A stretch of DNA of 36,692 nucleotides from Omnitrophica bacterium GWA2_41_15 (GCA_919902105.1 CAKKQO010000031.1:1-36692), one strand, 5' to 3'. Shown: positions 15,933 to 24,404, counted from the first letter of the stretch. Notes: generated from the letters alone by a model not told the origin. A program made the numbers and translations.

Positions 15933-16110
15933 TCAATGAGTACATGATTTGCGAACACATAAGTGTGAGTAAATCATATGTGCGAATTGATCCCGTTGAG
16001 TGTACCAAAATTATCAAAGAGAATTTTGGTACTTCTTACCCTCTGCAATTCGAAGAATTGCGAGGACTCAGTCCCTGAAATTGCTTCGCAATTTCTAGGG
16101 GCGAAACGGG
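15933..16110 (-). repeat. Two-hairpin element, copy E, with extra double-hairpin module
   Basis: Minus strand: closing pair CCCGTT/AACGGG (changed on both sides compared with CCCGCC/GGCGGG); the same 66-nt module as copy D; inner arms GTACCAAAATT/AATTTTGGTAC; joint ATCAATTC; hairpin 1 arms ATGATTTAC/GCAAATCAT; tail TCATTGAGAGG next to the nrdJ start. It lies in the nrdJ leader between promoter and start codon. Confidence 0.9.
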
Positions 16111-16141
16111 AAAAAAATACCAGTCTACTACCCCCAATTAT

Positions 16142-16170
16142 AGTATAGCAGACGAAAAGTAAAGCGTCAA
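16142..16170 (-). promoter_or_regulatory. nrdJ promoter
   Basis: Minus-strand TTGACG (16170-16165), a 17-bp spacer and TATACT (16147-16142). The predicted leader of about 210 bases holds element E. This promoter and the NrdR-like sites account for most of the 349-bp gap between nrdJ and htpX. Confidence 0.8.
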
Positions 16171-16177
16171 GAAAAAT

Positions 16178-16225
16178 ATACCATATATTGTATGTTGTTA
16201 ATTATTATACCACAATAAGTTGTGT
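16178..16225. promoter_or_regulatory. Tandem NrdR-box-like operators
   Basis: Two 16-bp sites at 16178-16193 (ATACCATATATTGTAT) and 16210-16225 (CCACAATAAGTTGTGT). Each resembles the NrdR box acaCwATATwTwGtgt at about 13 of 16 positions. They are separated by exactly 16 bp, the usual spacing (32 bp start to start). They sit just upstream of the nrdJ -35 box. Confidence 0.75.
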
Positions 16226-16271
16226 TAGGCATTAAAAAATAAAGAACCCGGGGGGAATTACATACTTAAGC

Positions 16272-17228
16272 TTAGACGTAACTTGACAACTGCTTGATAC
16301 GCTTAAGCATATTAGGATGAGTGCTCATTAACTCCATAAGCTTATCACCGAAACTTAAATTTAATTTTTTATTATTTAAAAAGTTTAACTCTTGTCTATC
16401 TATAGCCCCGCTCTTGTCTAAATCCAATTGCTTTAATTCGGAAAACTCCTTGGCTGCTAAGGAAGGGTCATTAACAAAAAATGCCTTAAGGCCTTCTACT
16501 TGGCGCAATTCTTCTTTGGGGGTGCGTGCTGAGCCATAAACTAATTTATAGAGCGCCGAGGCAAGTTTATGCGGGGGATTACCTAACTTAACCGAGCCTC
16601 TGTCAGCAAAATATTCTCTTATACGCGAAGCATACAATACCAAAAGGTTACTTACAAAATAAAGGATTAAAGCTGCAACGCCTACCAGCATTACCGCGCT
16701 GCCGGAACGTTCATCTCTACGGCGATAGAATAGAATACTAAAGGCTATACGATAAAGGATAAAGGGAATTACAGACAAAAGTGTCACGGTTAATACATCT
16801 CTATTTTTTAAATGCGACATTTCATGGCCTAAAACAGCGCGCAATTCATCTCTATCTACAAGATTTAAAATGCCGCGGGTTACACAAATCCGTCCGTCTT
16901 TTGCCCAGCGGCCAAAGGCAAAGGCATTAGGAAGTGATATTTCCGATACGCCAATTCTCGGAACAGGTATTTCTGCGGCATGGGCTAAATTTGCAACCAT
17001 TGTTCTTAATTCTGAATATTCTCCTTCCTTAATATACCTTACCCCCATAGACCATTCTACAATCTTAGGCCCGATCATATACTGAATAAAAAGCATTAAG
17101 AAAGAAAAAATTATATAAAAATAAAAATTCGAGATACCCATAGCATAGGCAACCATAGATACTACACTATAGATAATCGCGAATAATACTATAAGTAAAA
17201 GGTACATGCGTAACTTTAAGAAAAACAT
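16272..17228 (-). CDS. htpX: M48 zinc metalloprotease HtpX with EF-hand loop
   Basis: Membrane protease for quality control of inner-membrane proteins. The 318-residue protein has two N-terminal membrane helices (about 10-55), the zinc motif HEMSH (His135, His139), a third ligand in REYFAD (Glu205), and two more helices (about 145-200). The C-terminus contains STHPNMLKRIK, conserved in HtpX. Residues 269-280 form a textbook EF-hand calcium loop (DLDKSGAIDRQE) in the cytosolic segment before that tail, as in some archaeal-type HtpX proteins. GGGAGG precedes the start, and TTGACA-N16-TACAAT lies upstream. Confidence 0.93.
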   Translation of the reverse strand: MFFLKLRMYLLLIVLFAIIYSVVSMVAYAMGISNFYFYIIFSFLMLFIQYMIGPKIVEWSMGVRYIKEGEYSELRTMVANLAHAAEIPVPRIGVSEISLPNAFAFGRWAKDGRICVTRGILNLVDRDELRAVLGHEMSHLKNRDVLTVTLLSVIPFILYRIAFSILFYRRRDERSGSAVMLVGVAALILYFVSNLLVLYASRIREYFADRGSVKLGNPPHKLASALYKLVYGSARTPKEELRQVEGLKAFFVNDPSLAAKEFSELKQLDLDKSGAIDRQELNFLNNKKLNLSFGDKLMELMSTHPNMLKRIKQLSSYV

Positions 17229-17260
17229 ACAAAACCTCCCTTATTGACTATAATATTATA

Positions 17261-17288
17261 ATTGTATCAAAAAAAATTCCTTTGTCAA
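17261..17288 (-). promoter_or_regulatory. htpX promoter
   Basis: Minus-strand TTGACA (17288-17283), a 16-bp spacer and TACAAT (17266-17261). The -35 box directly abuts the stop codon of the upstream gene. Confidence 0.75.
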
Positions 17289-18359
17289 TCAACCCAATTC
17301 TTTAACAATCTCTACACAAAGATGATTTATAGCTTCAGAAAGTTTAATCTCTAAAGTACCGCACCCGCAGGAAGAAGTAATCAAGACTTTTCCGACGCCT
17401 CGCCTGCCGCCAATAACCTTCTTAAGCCTTACGGCTAATTCTTCTTTTTTCCCCTTTTCTAATGCCTCTTCATTATTAGGAACAATTCCAAAACTTAATA
17501 TTCCGTCTCGCGCTAAAAAATTATCCAATGCTTCGCTATAAAGCAGAAGATTGTCTAAATAACCATAAGCATCAAAACTTAAAATATCCAAATTTGTGGA
17601 TAAAATCATAGACCAGTCAGTATTGCCGCAGCAATGTATGCCGCATAATGCATCTTCACTATGCACAGCATCTATCAGCTCATTAAGTTTTTCTATTACA
17701 TCTTCTTTCTTCAGGGTAAAAAAGCTTGAGCCAGAGCAGGATAAATACGGTTCATCGATAAAAATGATAATTTTTCTGTCCCCTGCCCCCTGTCCCCTGT
17801 CCCCTGCAAGTTTCTCTATTTGCCAGCGCGCCTTCATACTTAACAATTTAATCAGGCATTCTTTTAACTCCGGGTGATAAATTATCGGTTGTTTATCAAT
17901 ATCTAATAAATTCATTCCAAAGGTGATCGGCCCGACAATTTGCCCTTTTATTAGGGACACATCCCATTTTCCTGAACTCGTATTTTCTTTAGAAAAATGG
18001 GATGTGTCCCTATTTAATTTATCGCATAATGCATATAACCCGCTGGCATATTCCGGGCTGACGGCAAAATAATCTAAGTTACCATCAAGATAATTTTGAA
18101 AGCACTCTTCTGCTTCCCTGCCAAAAGAATCATTTTTGGTATCTACAAAAATATTTTTATTTTTCTGGTCAATTACTACGCCGGGTAATTTTTCAGAAAA
18201 CTGCACCATCATTTGTTCTAAAAAACTTTTTTTAGGTAATTGCGGCCAGAAGAGAACGTCATCCTTAAAACAAGACAGGATAAAATCGACGGCCTGCTTG
18301 GCCTCCTGATAAGGAAGGCTGCCTATGCCGGTGGCAAGATTTTTCTCTAAATAGAACAT
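17289..18359 (-). CDS. MetE/uroporphyrinogen-decarboxylase-like protein with repeat insertions
   Basis: The 356-residue TIM-barrel protein belongs to the superfamily of methionine synthase II (MetE C-terminal domain) and UROD-like methyltransferases. Matching segments are GIGSLPYQEAKQAVDFIL at the start, GPITFGMNLLD, IFIDEPYLS, GIHCCGNTDWSMIL and ITSSCGCGTLEIKL. His/Cys in HCCGNTDW and Cys near the end are in position for the thiol-activating zinc site. The methyl donor is unknown. Two repeats are translated inside it: a REP-like palindrome (17952-18012) and a heptamer repeat giving GDRGQGAGDR (17776-17807). It follows LacI by 19 bp. Confidence 0.75.
   Translation of the reverse strand: MFYLEKNLATGIGSLPYQEAKQAVDFILSCFKDDVLFWPQLPKKSFLEQMMVQFSEKLPGVVIDQKNKNIFVDTKNDSFGREAEECFQNYLDGNLDYFAVSPEYASGLYALCDKLNRDTSHFSKENTSSGKWDVSLIKGQIVGPITFGMNLLDIDKQPIIYHPELKECLIKLLSMKARWQIEKLAGDRGQGAGDRKIIIFIDEPYLSCSGSSFFTLKKEDVIEKLNELIDAVHSEDALCGIHCCGNTDWSMILSTNLDILSFDAYGYLDNLLLYSEALDNFLARDGILSFGIVPNNEEALEKGKKEELAVRLKKVIGGRRGVGKVLITSSCGCGTLEIKLSEAINHLCVEIVKELG
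17776..17807. repeat. Heptamer tandem repeat (CTGTCCC)n
   Basis: About 4.5 units of a 7-base repeat, in frame inside the MetE/UROD-like gene. The identical heptamer, in the other orientation, appears at 26756-26779. Confidence 0.9.
17952..18012. repeat. REP-like perfect 19-bp inverted repeat inside a coding region
   Basis: Arms TAGGGACACATCCCATTTT (17952-17970) and the exact reverse complement (17994-18012) with a 23-base loop. It is translated in frame and gives a polar stretch near residues 118-137 of the MetE/UROD-like protein. The GGGACACATCCC core resembles REP-type palindromes mobilised by RAYT transposases; no such gene is in this window. Confidence 0.85.
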
Positions 18360-18378
18360 TGATATTCTACAAAAAAGA

Positions 18379-19392
18379 TTAGGCGGTTTTTGAGCCTGTT
18401 GCGATGGCTTTGCAAGAATCGCGGATTATAAGTTTAGCAGGTAAGACAAATTTAGAGACCTTGGCCTCGCCTTTCATTAAGAGGTCGAGTTCTCTTACAG
18501 CTATCTGCGCCATTTCCATTAAGGGTTGTCTTACCGTAGTAAGCGGCACAGAACCGTATATACTTATAGGATTATCATCAAAACCTATTACTGAAATATC
18601 ATCCGGCACTCTTAAGCCTTTTTCAATAATTACCGAAATTGCCTCTTGCGCCATATCATCGCTTGCCGCGAATATCGCCGTAGACTTATGCTTAAGAGAT
18701 AATATCTTTTCTGCAGCAGCCCTTGCTGACCTGCGGGAATAATCTCCGTGCACTATAAATTCTTCTTTAACCGGGATTTTCCTTGCCTTTAATGCAGAGA
18801 GATAGCCGTAAGTCCGGTCTTTGGCGGCCTGCGTTAAGAAGCCTCCGCTTATATAGGCAATATCACGATGCCCCAGATCAAACAGATAGTTAACTGCATC
18901 TATGGCTCCCTGTTTATTATCTATAGCCACGCAGGTAACGTCTAAATCTTGGATTAAACTATTCATTACCACTGTAGGAATTCTTAATCTTAAGGCTTCT
19001 TCCAATTGGAGCCTCTCCTTAAAAACTTCAGCAAAGATAATCCCTCCGACGCTGGAAAGATTCAGGACATTTTTAGGTTCGGTTATATGCAATAAAATGT
19101 CCATTTTCAGGCTATCGCAGATAGTGCCTATGCCGCGGATCACTTCTAATCCGTAATAAGAATAAAAAATACCTTCATAGCGGGGAATGACTAAAGCGAT
19201 AGTATTAGACTTCCCCCTTGCTAACTGGCGAGCCATAAGATTAGGCTTAAATTTAAGTTTTTTGATTGCCTGTTCTACTTTGATGTGTTTTGCAGGTTTG
19301 ACAGTTGAAGATTTATTAATTACGCGCGAAACAGTTGCGCAAGATACTCCCGCAAGTTTAGCTACATCTTTAATGTTTACGAATTTAGGCAT
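18379..19392 (-). CDS. LacI-family transcriptional regulator
   Basis: The 337-residue repressor has an N-terminal helix-turn-helix (NIKDVAKLAGVSCATVSRVIN), the hinge helix KPNLMARQLARGK, and a periplasmic-binding-like sugar domain ending in VIGFDDNPI and TTVRQP, as usual. LacI-type regulators bind sugars and control catabolic genes, so the adjacent glucan locus is the likely target. I see no clear LacI-type operator palindrome beside it. Confidence 0.93.
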   Translation of the reverse strand: MPKFVNIKDVAKLAGVSCATVSRVINKSSTVKPAKHIKVEQAIKKLKFKPNLMARQLARGKSNTIALVIPRYEGIFYSYYGLEVIRGIGTICDSLKMDILLHITEPKNVLNLSSVGGIIFAEVFKERLQLEEALRLRIPTVVMNSLIQDLDVTCVAIDNKQGAIDAVNYLFDLGHRDIAYISGGFLTQAAKDRTYGYLSALKARKIPVKEEFIVHGDYSRRSARAAAEKILSLKHKSTAIFAASDDMAQEAISVIIEKGLRVPDDISVIGFDDNPISIYGSVPLTTVRQPLMEMAQIAVRELDLLMKGEAKVSKFVLPAKLIIRDSCKAIATGSKTA

Positions 19393-19395
19393 AAT

Positions 19396-20571
19396 TTATT
19401 TTATTTTTACTATATCGCCGACTTTTAGCTGTTGGCCTGGCTGTATAGACAGTATGTCGGCTGCAGAAATATCGCGCCTAGCCTGAATTATCTTAATAGA
19501 GCCTATTGACACATCATCACGATATACAGAAAATATTATCCCATTTTTTACGCCTGCGGACTCCCCGATATCAATAACTACAAAATTGTTTTCTTTATTT
19601 ACAGCGAGCAGGCTTCCGGATAACCCTCTATCTAACTGCGGATAATCCTGGCGAGCGCCTCCCTCTACCACTATCGGCCCAAGTTCCACTACCCTCGCAT
19701 CTTTACTTAAAGACTTAACAGGCTCAGGATCTAAAGCCGCTATTTGATCTTGAGTTTCTAAGGCCTCTGTTGTTTTATCTTGTAAAGCAGCGTCTCCCCC
19801 AGCAATTCTTCGCGTTAATAATTCTTTCTCCCTCTTTAAATCTTCTATTTGGCTTGTCAGTTTCAGATTTTGGGCTGTTTCATCTTTCAATTGCTGCTGT
19901 AAGACAGAATAATCCTGCCTTATTTTATCTAATTGTTCGGCTAATGACGAGCGTTCATTCTTCTCTTTTACTAATTCTTCGGATAGAGTCTTTGGCAGGT
20001 CTTCGTTATATTCGCTCTTGCGCTCTAATTCTGCCTTCTCTTGGCTAATTTTATTCAAGTCAACACTTAAGTTATTATTCTGTTTGGTTAAATCATCTAA
20101 TTTTTTATTCAAGCCTTCTAATTGCTTTCCCAGGCTGTTAACCTCTACCTCTAACCCAGCCCTATCTTTTAACACAGAGGCCCAATAAGAATCTTCTGAG
20201 ACAACAGGTGTTTTTTGTTCATTTTGCGATTTTTTCGCGAGCGTCTCCTGTAACTCACTAATCTTTACTGTTAGTAATTGGTTATCTTTCGACGCTGCTT
20301 CAAGCCTGCCTTTCAAATCATCGCGCTCGCTGGAAATATTGCTTATTTCTTTCTGTATTTCCTCTAATTTGGTTTCTGCGTTTTTTAAATCCGCTTTGGC
20401 GCCAGCCGAAGAAACGCTCAAATCATCTATGGATTTTTGTGATTTCTTTATTTGCTCCTCATACTTATTTTTCTGGCTATTTAAAGATTGCGCCACTTGA
20501 AAGGCTATAAAGCCTGCAACTACTAAGGCTACACTTAAGATAATGATAATAAATTTACTTTTATTGTCCAT
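19396..20571 (-). CDS. Membrane-anchored coiled-coil protein
   Basis: The 391-residue protein of unknown function has one N-terminal membrane helix (FIIIILSVALVVAGFIAF). A long coiled coil follows (about residues 30-275, rich in Leu, Lys, Glu and Gln). The compact C-terminal domain, about 90 residues, includes DRGLSGSLLAVNKENNFVVIDIGESAGVKNG and SIGSIKII. The tail looks like a small beta-barrel, and the protein probably spans the periplasm. The start lies two bases after element F with no Shine-Dalgarno apart from the element itself. The stop is 3 bp from lacI. Confidence 0.8.
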   Translation of the reverse strand: MDNKSKFIIIILSVALVVAGFIAFQVAQSLNSQKNKYEEQIKKSQKSIDDLSVSSAGAKADLKNAETKLEEIQKEISNISSERDDLKGRLEAASKDNQLLTVKISELQETLAKKSQNEQKTPVVSEDSYWASVLKDRAGLEVEVNSLGKQLEGLNKKLDDLTKQNNNLSVDLNKISQEKAELERKSEYNEDLPKTLSEELVKEKNERSSLAEQLDKIRQDYSVLQQQLKDETAQNLKLTSQIEDLKREKELLTRRIAGGDAALQDKTTEALETQDQIAALDPEPVKSLSKDARVVELGPIVVEGGARQDYPQLDRGLSGSLLAVNKENNFVVIDIGESAGVKNGIIFSVYRDDVSIGSIKIIQARRDISAADILSIQPGQQLKVGDIVKIK

Positions 20572-20572
20572 T

Positions 20573-20650
20573 TCAATGACGGCATAATTTACGCAAACTT
20601 TGTTTGCGTAAATTATCTGCCGGAATTGATGCCGAAAGGTTCTTTTCGGC
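20573..20650 (-). repeat. Two-hairpin intergenic element, copy F (short form)
   Basis: Minus strand: hairpin 2 reduced to GCCGAA/TTCGGC; joint ATCAATTC; hairpin 1 with CGGCA/TGCCG and arms ATAATTTACGCAAAC/GTTTGCGTAAATTAT; tail TCATTGA directly before the next ATG. The closing stem sequence is entirely different from other copies but still pairs. Confidence 0.9.
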
Positions 20651-20654
20651 TTAG

Positions 20655-21878
20655 TTACACCTGAGAAAAAACTTGCCTTACTACTAAATTTGCCGCACCC
20701 AAAGCTATCGCATTATCACCTAAGCTTGAAGGAATGATTTTTACTTCGCGGGACATCTCTTCAAATGCCCAGTCTGAAACTGCGCGGCGCACCGCATCCA
20801 GCATTATATCGGAAACTTCTTCTAAGCCTCCGCCGATAATCAATACCTGCGGATTAAAGATATTTACTAAATATGCTGCCTTAATCCCTAAACGTTTTCC
20901 GGCATTTTTTATTATGTTAACGGCTAATTCATCTTTCGCTTTGGCGGCGCAAAATATATCTTTTAGGGTGAGCTCATTTGGGCTAGCGGATTTCTCTAAG
21001 AGCTTTGAAGATTTAGGGCTAGATTTTAAAATTTTCTTGGCCTCATCAACCATGCCTAAATCCGCTTCCCAACGTTTCAAAAAACAGGGATTACCCGCAA
21101 TACAATTAAAATCCTTATCTTGCGCCTGGTTATAGATAGAAATCTCTCCTGCGCATCCGGTTGAGCCGTGATAGATATCGCCGTTAATCATTATGCCGCA
21201 GCCCACTCCCGAAAAAAGAAATAAAACATTCTTTACTTCAGGGGATAGCGTCAGCCACTGTTCACCAAAACAGGCGGCCGTTGCGTCATTTTCTATTATA
21301 CAGGGAAGATGAAATTCCTTCTCAATAATATCTTTTAAAGGCAAAGTTATCGTGGCATAACTGTAACCATCACCTATCTTCTGGGGCCATCTTACCGTAT
21401 CCTTTTCTTTATCTATTATACCGGCAATCCCCAAACCTATACCCTTAATTCTTTCTTTTGTTTCAATTGTTTCTATTGTCTTATGCAAAATCTCTAAAAT
21501 TGAATTAACCACGTCTTTAACGTCGCTGCTTTTCTTATCCATCTTTATATGACTAAATATCTTGCCGCTTAAGTCTACGCAAACACTTACCGCGTTAAAA
21601 AGATTCATTCCCACACCGATAGCTAATCCTACCTCGGGGTTTAAGTCCAATAATACCGGACGCCTTCCTCCGCCGGAAACATCTAACTCTTTTTCTAAAA
21701 CCAAATGCTGCCGTAAAAGGTCATCTATATAGTTAGAGATGGTAACGACGTTTAAGCCGACAAATTTAGATATCTCGGCTTTACTGATAGGGCCTGCTCG
21801 TCTTATAACATCTAGAATATTTAAGTTTTTACGCGCGCGCTCACTTAACAAACCTGACTCCGGCCTTATATCTCTCAT
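20655..21878 (-). CDS. ROK-family transcriptional regulator
   Basis: The 407-residue regulator of the NagC/XylR type has an N-terminal winged helix (NILDVIRRAGPISKAEISKFVGLNVVTISNYI) and a ROK sugar-kinase-like domain (GIGLGIAGIID, IENDATAACFGE, SGVGCGIMINGDIYHGSTGCAGEI). The usual ROK zinc motif CxCGxxGC is altered to CIAGNPC, so metal binding may differ. I start at ATG 21878; a TTG seven codons upstream is also possible. It is likely sugar-responsive control of this locus. Confidence 0.9.
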   Translation of the reverse strand: MRDIRPESGLLSERARKNLNILDVIRRAGPISKAEISKFVGLNVVTISNYIDDLLRQHLVLEKELDVSGGGRRPVLLDLNPEVGLAIGVGMNLFNAVSVCVDLSGKIFSHIKMDKKSSDVKDVVNSILEILHKTIETIETKERIKGIGLGIAGIIDKEKDTVRWPQKIGDGYSYATITLPLKDIIEKEFHLPCIIENDATAACFGEQWLTLSPEVKNVLFLFSGVGCGIMINGDIYHGSTGCAGEISIYNQAQDKDFNCIAGNPCFLKRWEADLGMVDEAKKILKSSPKSSKLLEKSASPNELTLKDIFCAAKAKDELAVNIIKNAGKRLGIKAAYLVNIFNPQVLIIGGGLEEVSDIMLDAVRRAVSDWAFEEMSREVKIIPSSLGDNAIALGAANLVVRQVFSQV

Positions 21879-21920
21879 AATTTTAATTTTAACATACAAT
21901 CAAACAATAATGCAATAGTT

Positions 21921-23153
21921 TTATTTTGACGAAGAATTTTCCCACATTTTTTTTAGCATATAATATGCTTTGCGCGGCAGGCGTTTATTCACTTCGCTTT
22001 CTTTCTCTTCGGAAACTCCTACGATACCAAACCATTCTTCATTCATATTCAAATTTTTTTCTGCTTTATTATCAAAGTAATATGCCCCTTGCGACCAGCC
22101 GGCTTCTGTATCATGAATTTCCCAATTAAGAGAATTATCCGAATTATGTTTCCACCATTCATCGCTCCATTCAAAGATGAAACCGCCTAAACAGTTTCCA
22201 GCGCCGTCTTTAGCGAAACCGGAATTCTTATAAATTTCTTTCCACTGCGCCTCCAAGAAAAATGACTGCATTTCTTGGTCTTCCTGCTTTTTAAAACTAT
22301 TGTAGCTATCGGCGCCGAATTCCACTAACAGTAACGGTTTATCGAATATGGACTTCAGGCCATTAAAAATATTTCCAAACGTTTTGCCGCGATATATTAA
22401 AATCCCTACTATATCGATATCAGGGCAAAATTTATTTGCCACATCTAAATACCCCAGCTCTCCATTGCCTAAAACTACCGGATGGTTAGGGTCAATTTTG
22501 TGTATCTCGCAGGCAATCTCATTTACAAAGGAATAATATATTTTTGCCCTTATATTTGCTTGTTCGCTAACTTCCGCCTTATCCGCCTCGGGACAAACCC
22601 AGGGATTAACCCTGCCGGAAAAAGAATAATTATTTTCATTACCCAGAATCCAGAATAATATTCCTTTCTCGTCCTTATAGGTTTTCACCATCCCAAGAAC
22701 TTCTTTTTTAATCCTCTCTCTAAATTCTGGGTCTGCATAAAAAGGTTGGGGATATTCCCAGAAGCCTAACCAATGCCCCAAAGCTGTCCTTATGCCGTAT
22801 TTTTCGTAAAAGTCGCCAATTGCCTTTTTAAGGCCGTTGTGGTTGTCGCTTGATTTATAAAGCCGTATGGTATTAACCCCTGCCTCAGACATCATTTTAC
22901 CATCGATAAGCCAAGGTTGACATTTATCCTGGCCTAAATCATAGTCATAGCCTTCTCCGATAGGGGCAGGATTATAACAAACGCCTTTAATAAAGTATGG
23001 CTTGCCTTCTACGACTAAATGATATCTGCCTTCTTTCGTTTTTTTAACAAATACCTTATGTCTTAGAAGCTTGATTCTTACAAAAACAAATAAAGCCATA
23101 ACTACAAAGAGTATGGCTGTTATAACTATAACTAATTTAAATTTTTTTTGCAC
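21921..23153 (-). CDS. Membrane-anchored clan GH-A glycoside hydrolase
   Basis: The 410-residue enzyme has an N-terminal membrane anchor (about residues 6-25) and a TIM-barrel domain. The start GKPYFIKGVCYNPAP and NTIRLY resemble GH2/GH72-type barrels. The probable acid/base is Glu173 in LGNEN and the nucleophile Glu278 in LLVEFG, the usual clan GH-A spacing. It is a paralog of the C-terminal half of the 24514-26874 protein. The GH72 family remodels beta-1,3-glucan, but the exact substrate here cannot be read from the sequence. Start is a GTG without a clear Shine-Dalgarno. Confidence 0.8.
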   Translation of the reverse strand: MQKKFKLVIVITAILFVVMALFVFVRIKLLRHKVFVKKTKEGRYHLVVEGKPYFIKGVCYNPAPIGEGYDYDLGQDKCQPWLIDGKMMSEAGVNTIRLYKSSDNHNGLKKAIGDFYEKYGIRTALGHWLGFWEYPQPFYADPEFRERIKKEVLGMVKTYKDEKGILFWILGNENNYSFSGRVNPWVCPEADKAEVSEQANIRAKIYYSFVNEIACEIHKIDPNHPVVLGNGELGYLDVANKFCPDIDIVGILIYRGKTFGNIFNGLKSIFDKPLLLVEFGADSYNSFKKQEDQEMQSFFLEAQWKEIYKNSGFAKDGAGNCLGGFIFEWSDEWWKHNSDNSLNWEIHDTEAGWSQGAYYFDNKAEKNLNMNEEWFGIVGVSEEKESEVNKRLPRKAYYMLKKMWENSSSK

Positions 23154-23174
23154 AATATTAAAATTTAATGAAAC

Positions 23175-23249
23175 GAGTCAAAGAGTCAAAGTATCAAAGA
23201 GTCAAAGAATTCTCTCTGACGCTCTGACACTTTGACACTCTGGCACTCT
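23175..23249. repeat. Octamer tandem repeat with inverted halves
   Basis: GAGTCAAA, GAGTCAAA, GTATCAAA and GAGTCAAA, then the reverse sense GACGCTCT, GACACTTT, GACACTCT. Period 8, same type as 8231-8326. It fills the gap between two genes. Confidence 0.85.
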
Positions 23250-23255
23250 TAAACT

Positions 23256-24404
23256 TTATTCGTACCTAATCTCATCCAAATAGAAGGTTGCGCCTTCGGG
23301 ATTCACATCTACGTTTGTTGCCCAACAGAAACCGCCGATGATAGACGAAAAATCCTTGCCTTTAAGGTCTATTGTGTATTCTTTCCAGTCTTTAGTCAAT
23401 ATCACCGGGCCAATGGATGCGGTATCGCTGTCAGAATATTCTCCGAATAAACCTCCGGTCTTAAACTCTTCAATGCGTTCACCACCTTTGCCACCGCGTG
23501 CCCAGAAAGTAAGCTTGGCAGCATTAGAGAGGTCATATCCGCCTGGCTTCTCGCCCCAATTATTGGCCGGGTTCTGCCAATATATGCCTGCCCAGCGTGC
23601 GCCTTGTGCGCCCTTACCAGAATAAGCAGTTTTAATGCAGGTGTTGCCCATATACGGGTCCTCGAGGGAGCCAACATCAAGCTTAATATCTCCGTAATCG
23701 CCCATCCACCCCGAAGGGATATAGTGGTTACTTACCGAGCCCCTGTCCAGATAAACGTAAAAAGGCATCTTTTCTGCGCCCTTAACCTCAGGCTTGATTG
23801 AAGCATCAGCCTCATATTTTATGTCATCCAAATAAAACTCAGCTCCCTCGGCATTTGAATCCGCATTCATCACCCAGCCAAAACCACCGGAAATAAAGCT
23901 GAGATTTTTCTCGGCTAAATTAACCGTGTATTGCTGCCACTCCTTAGTTAAAACAATCGGGCCCATCCCTATTTCATCAGAGTCAGGATATACGCCCTTG
24001 ATACCTCCCACAATTACCTTATCAATAACTTCGCCGCCTTTTGCGCCGCGCGCCCAGAAGGTAAGCTTGGTCATCCCGCTTAAATCAAATCCGCCGGATT
24101 TCGCACCCCAGTTGTTTGCCGGATTCTGCCAATAGACACCTGCCCAGCCCTGATTATTGGATTTTTTCGCCGAATAAACAAACTGAATACAATTTGCTCC
24201 GGAATGCGGGTTAGCGCTAAATTCGTCATTAATCTTAATATCTCCGTAATCGCCCATCCACCCCGAAGGGATATAGTGGTTATCCGGGGATCTCTTATTG
24301 CTATAGACGCCAAAGACCTTTACTTCTTCCTTCTTTACCTCTTCTGCATTTATCCAGACGGGCAGAAGAAATAAACACAACCCCAACAACATTATTTTTT
24401 TCAT
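23256..24404 (-). CDS. Secreted tandem-repeat carbohydrate-binding-like protein
   Basis: The 382-residue exported protein has a signal peptide (MKKIMLLGLCLFLLPVWINA) followed by two copies of a unit of about 184 residues. Each runs from NHYIPSGWMGDYGDIK to FYLD(D/E)I(K/R)YE, with WAG(V/I)YWQNPANNWG and LTFWARG(A/G)KGGE in the middle. The beta-rich, Trp- and Asn-rich pattern ending in FYLDDI resembles jelly-roll carbohydrate-binding modules. The copies share a perfect 49-base DNA identity (23682-23730 and 24234-24282). I start at ATG 24404 with GGAGAGG; the frame from 24428 would read element G. Confidence 0.8.
   Translation of the reverse strand: MKKIMLLGLCLFLLPVWINAEEVKKEEVKVFGVYSNKRSPDNHYIPSGWMGDYGDIKINDEFSANPHSGANCIQFVYSAKKSNNQGWAGVYWQNPANNWGAKSGGFDLSGMTKLTFWARGAKGGEVIDKVIVGGIKGVYPDSDEIGMGPIVLTKEWQQYTVNLAEKNLSFISGGFGWVMNADSNAEGAEFYLDDIKYEADASIKPEVKGAEKMPFYVYLDRGSVSNHYIPSGWMGDYGDIKLDVGSLEDPYMGNTCIKTAYSGKGAQGARWAGIYWQNPANNWGEKPGGYDLSNAAKLTFWARGGKGGERIEEFKTGGLFGEYSDSDTASIGPVILTKDWKEYTIDLKGKDFSSIIGGFCWATNVDVNPEGATFYLDEIRYE

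Noticed and set aside
15923-15958. Longer NrdJ start (MFANHVLIERWK prefix)
   Set aside because: These codons lie in repeat element E, and a good Shine-Dalgarno precedes the ATG at 15922, where the conserved protein begins.
16111-16271. Cobalamin riboswitch upstream of nrdJ
   Set aside because: No conserved B12-box-like sequence is visible; the leader is explained by element E and the upstream region by the promoter and NrdR-like boxes.
16226-16271. Terminator after htpX
   Set aside because: A CCCCCCGGG stretch followed by T-rich sequence is present, but the stem is too short to call.
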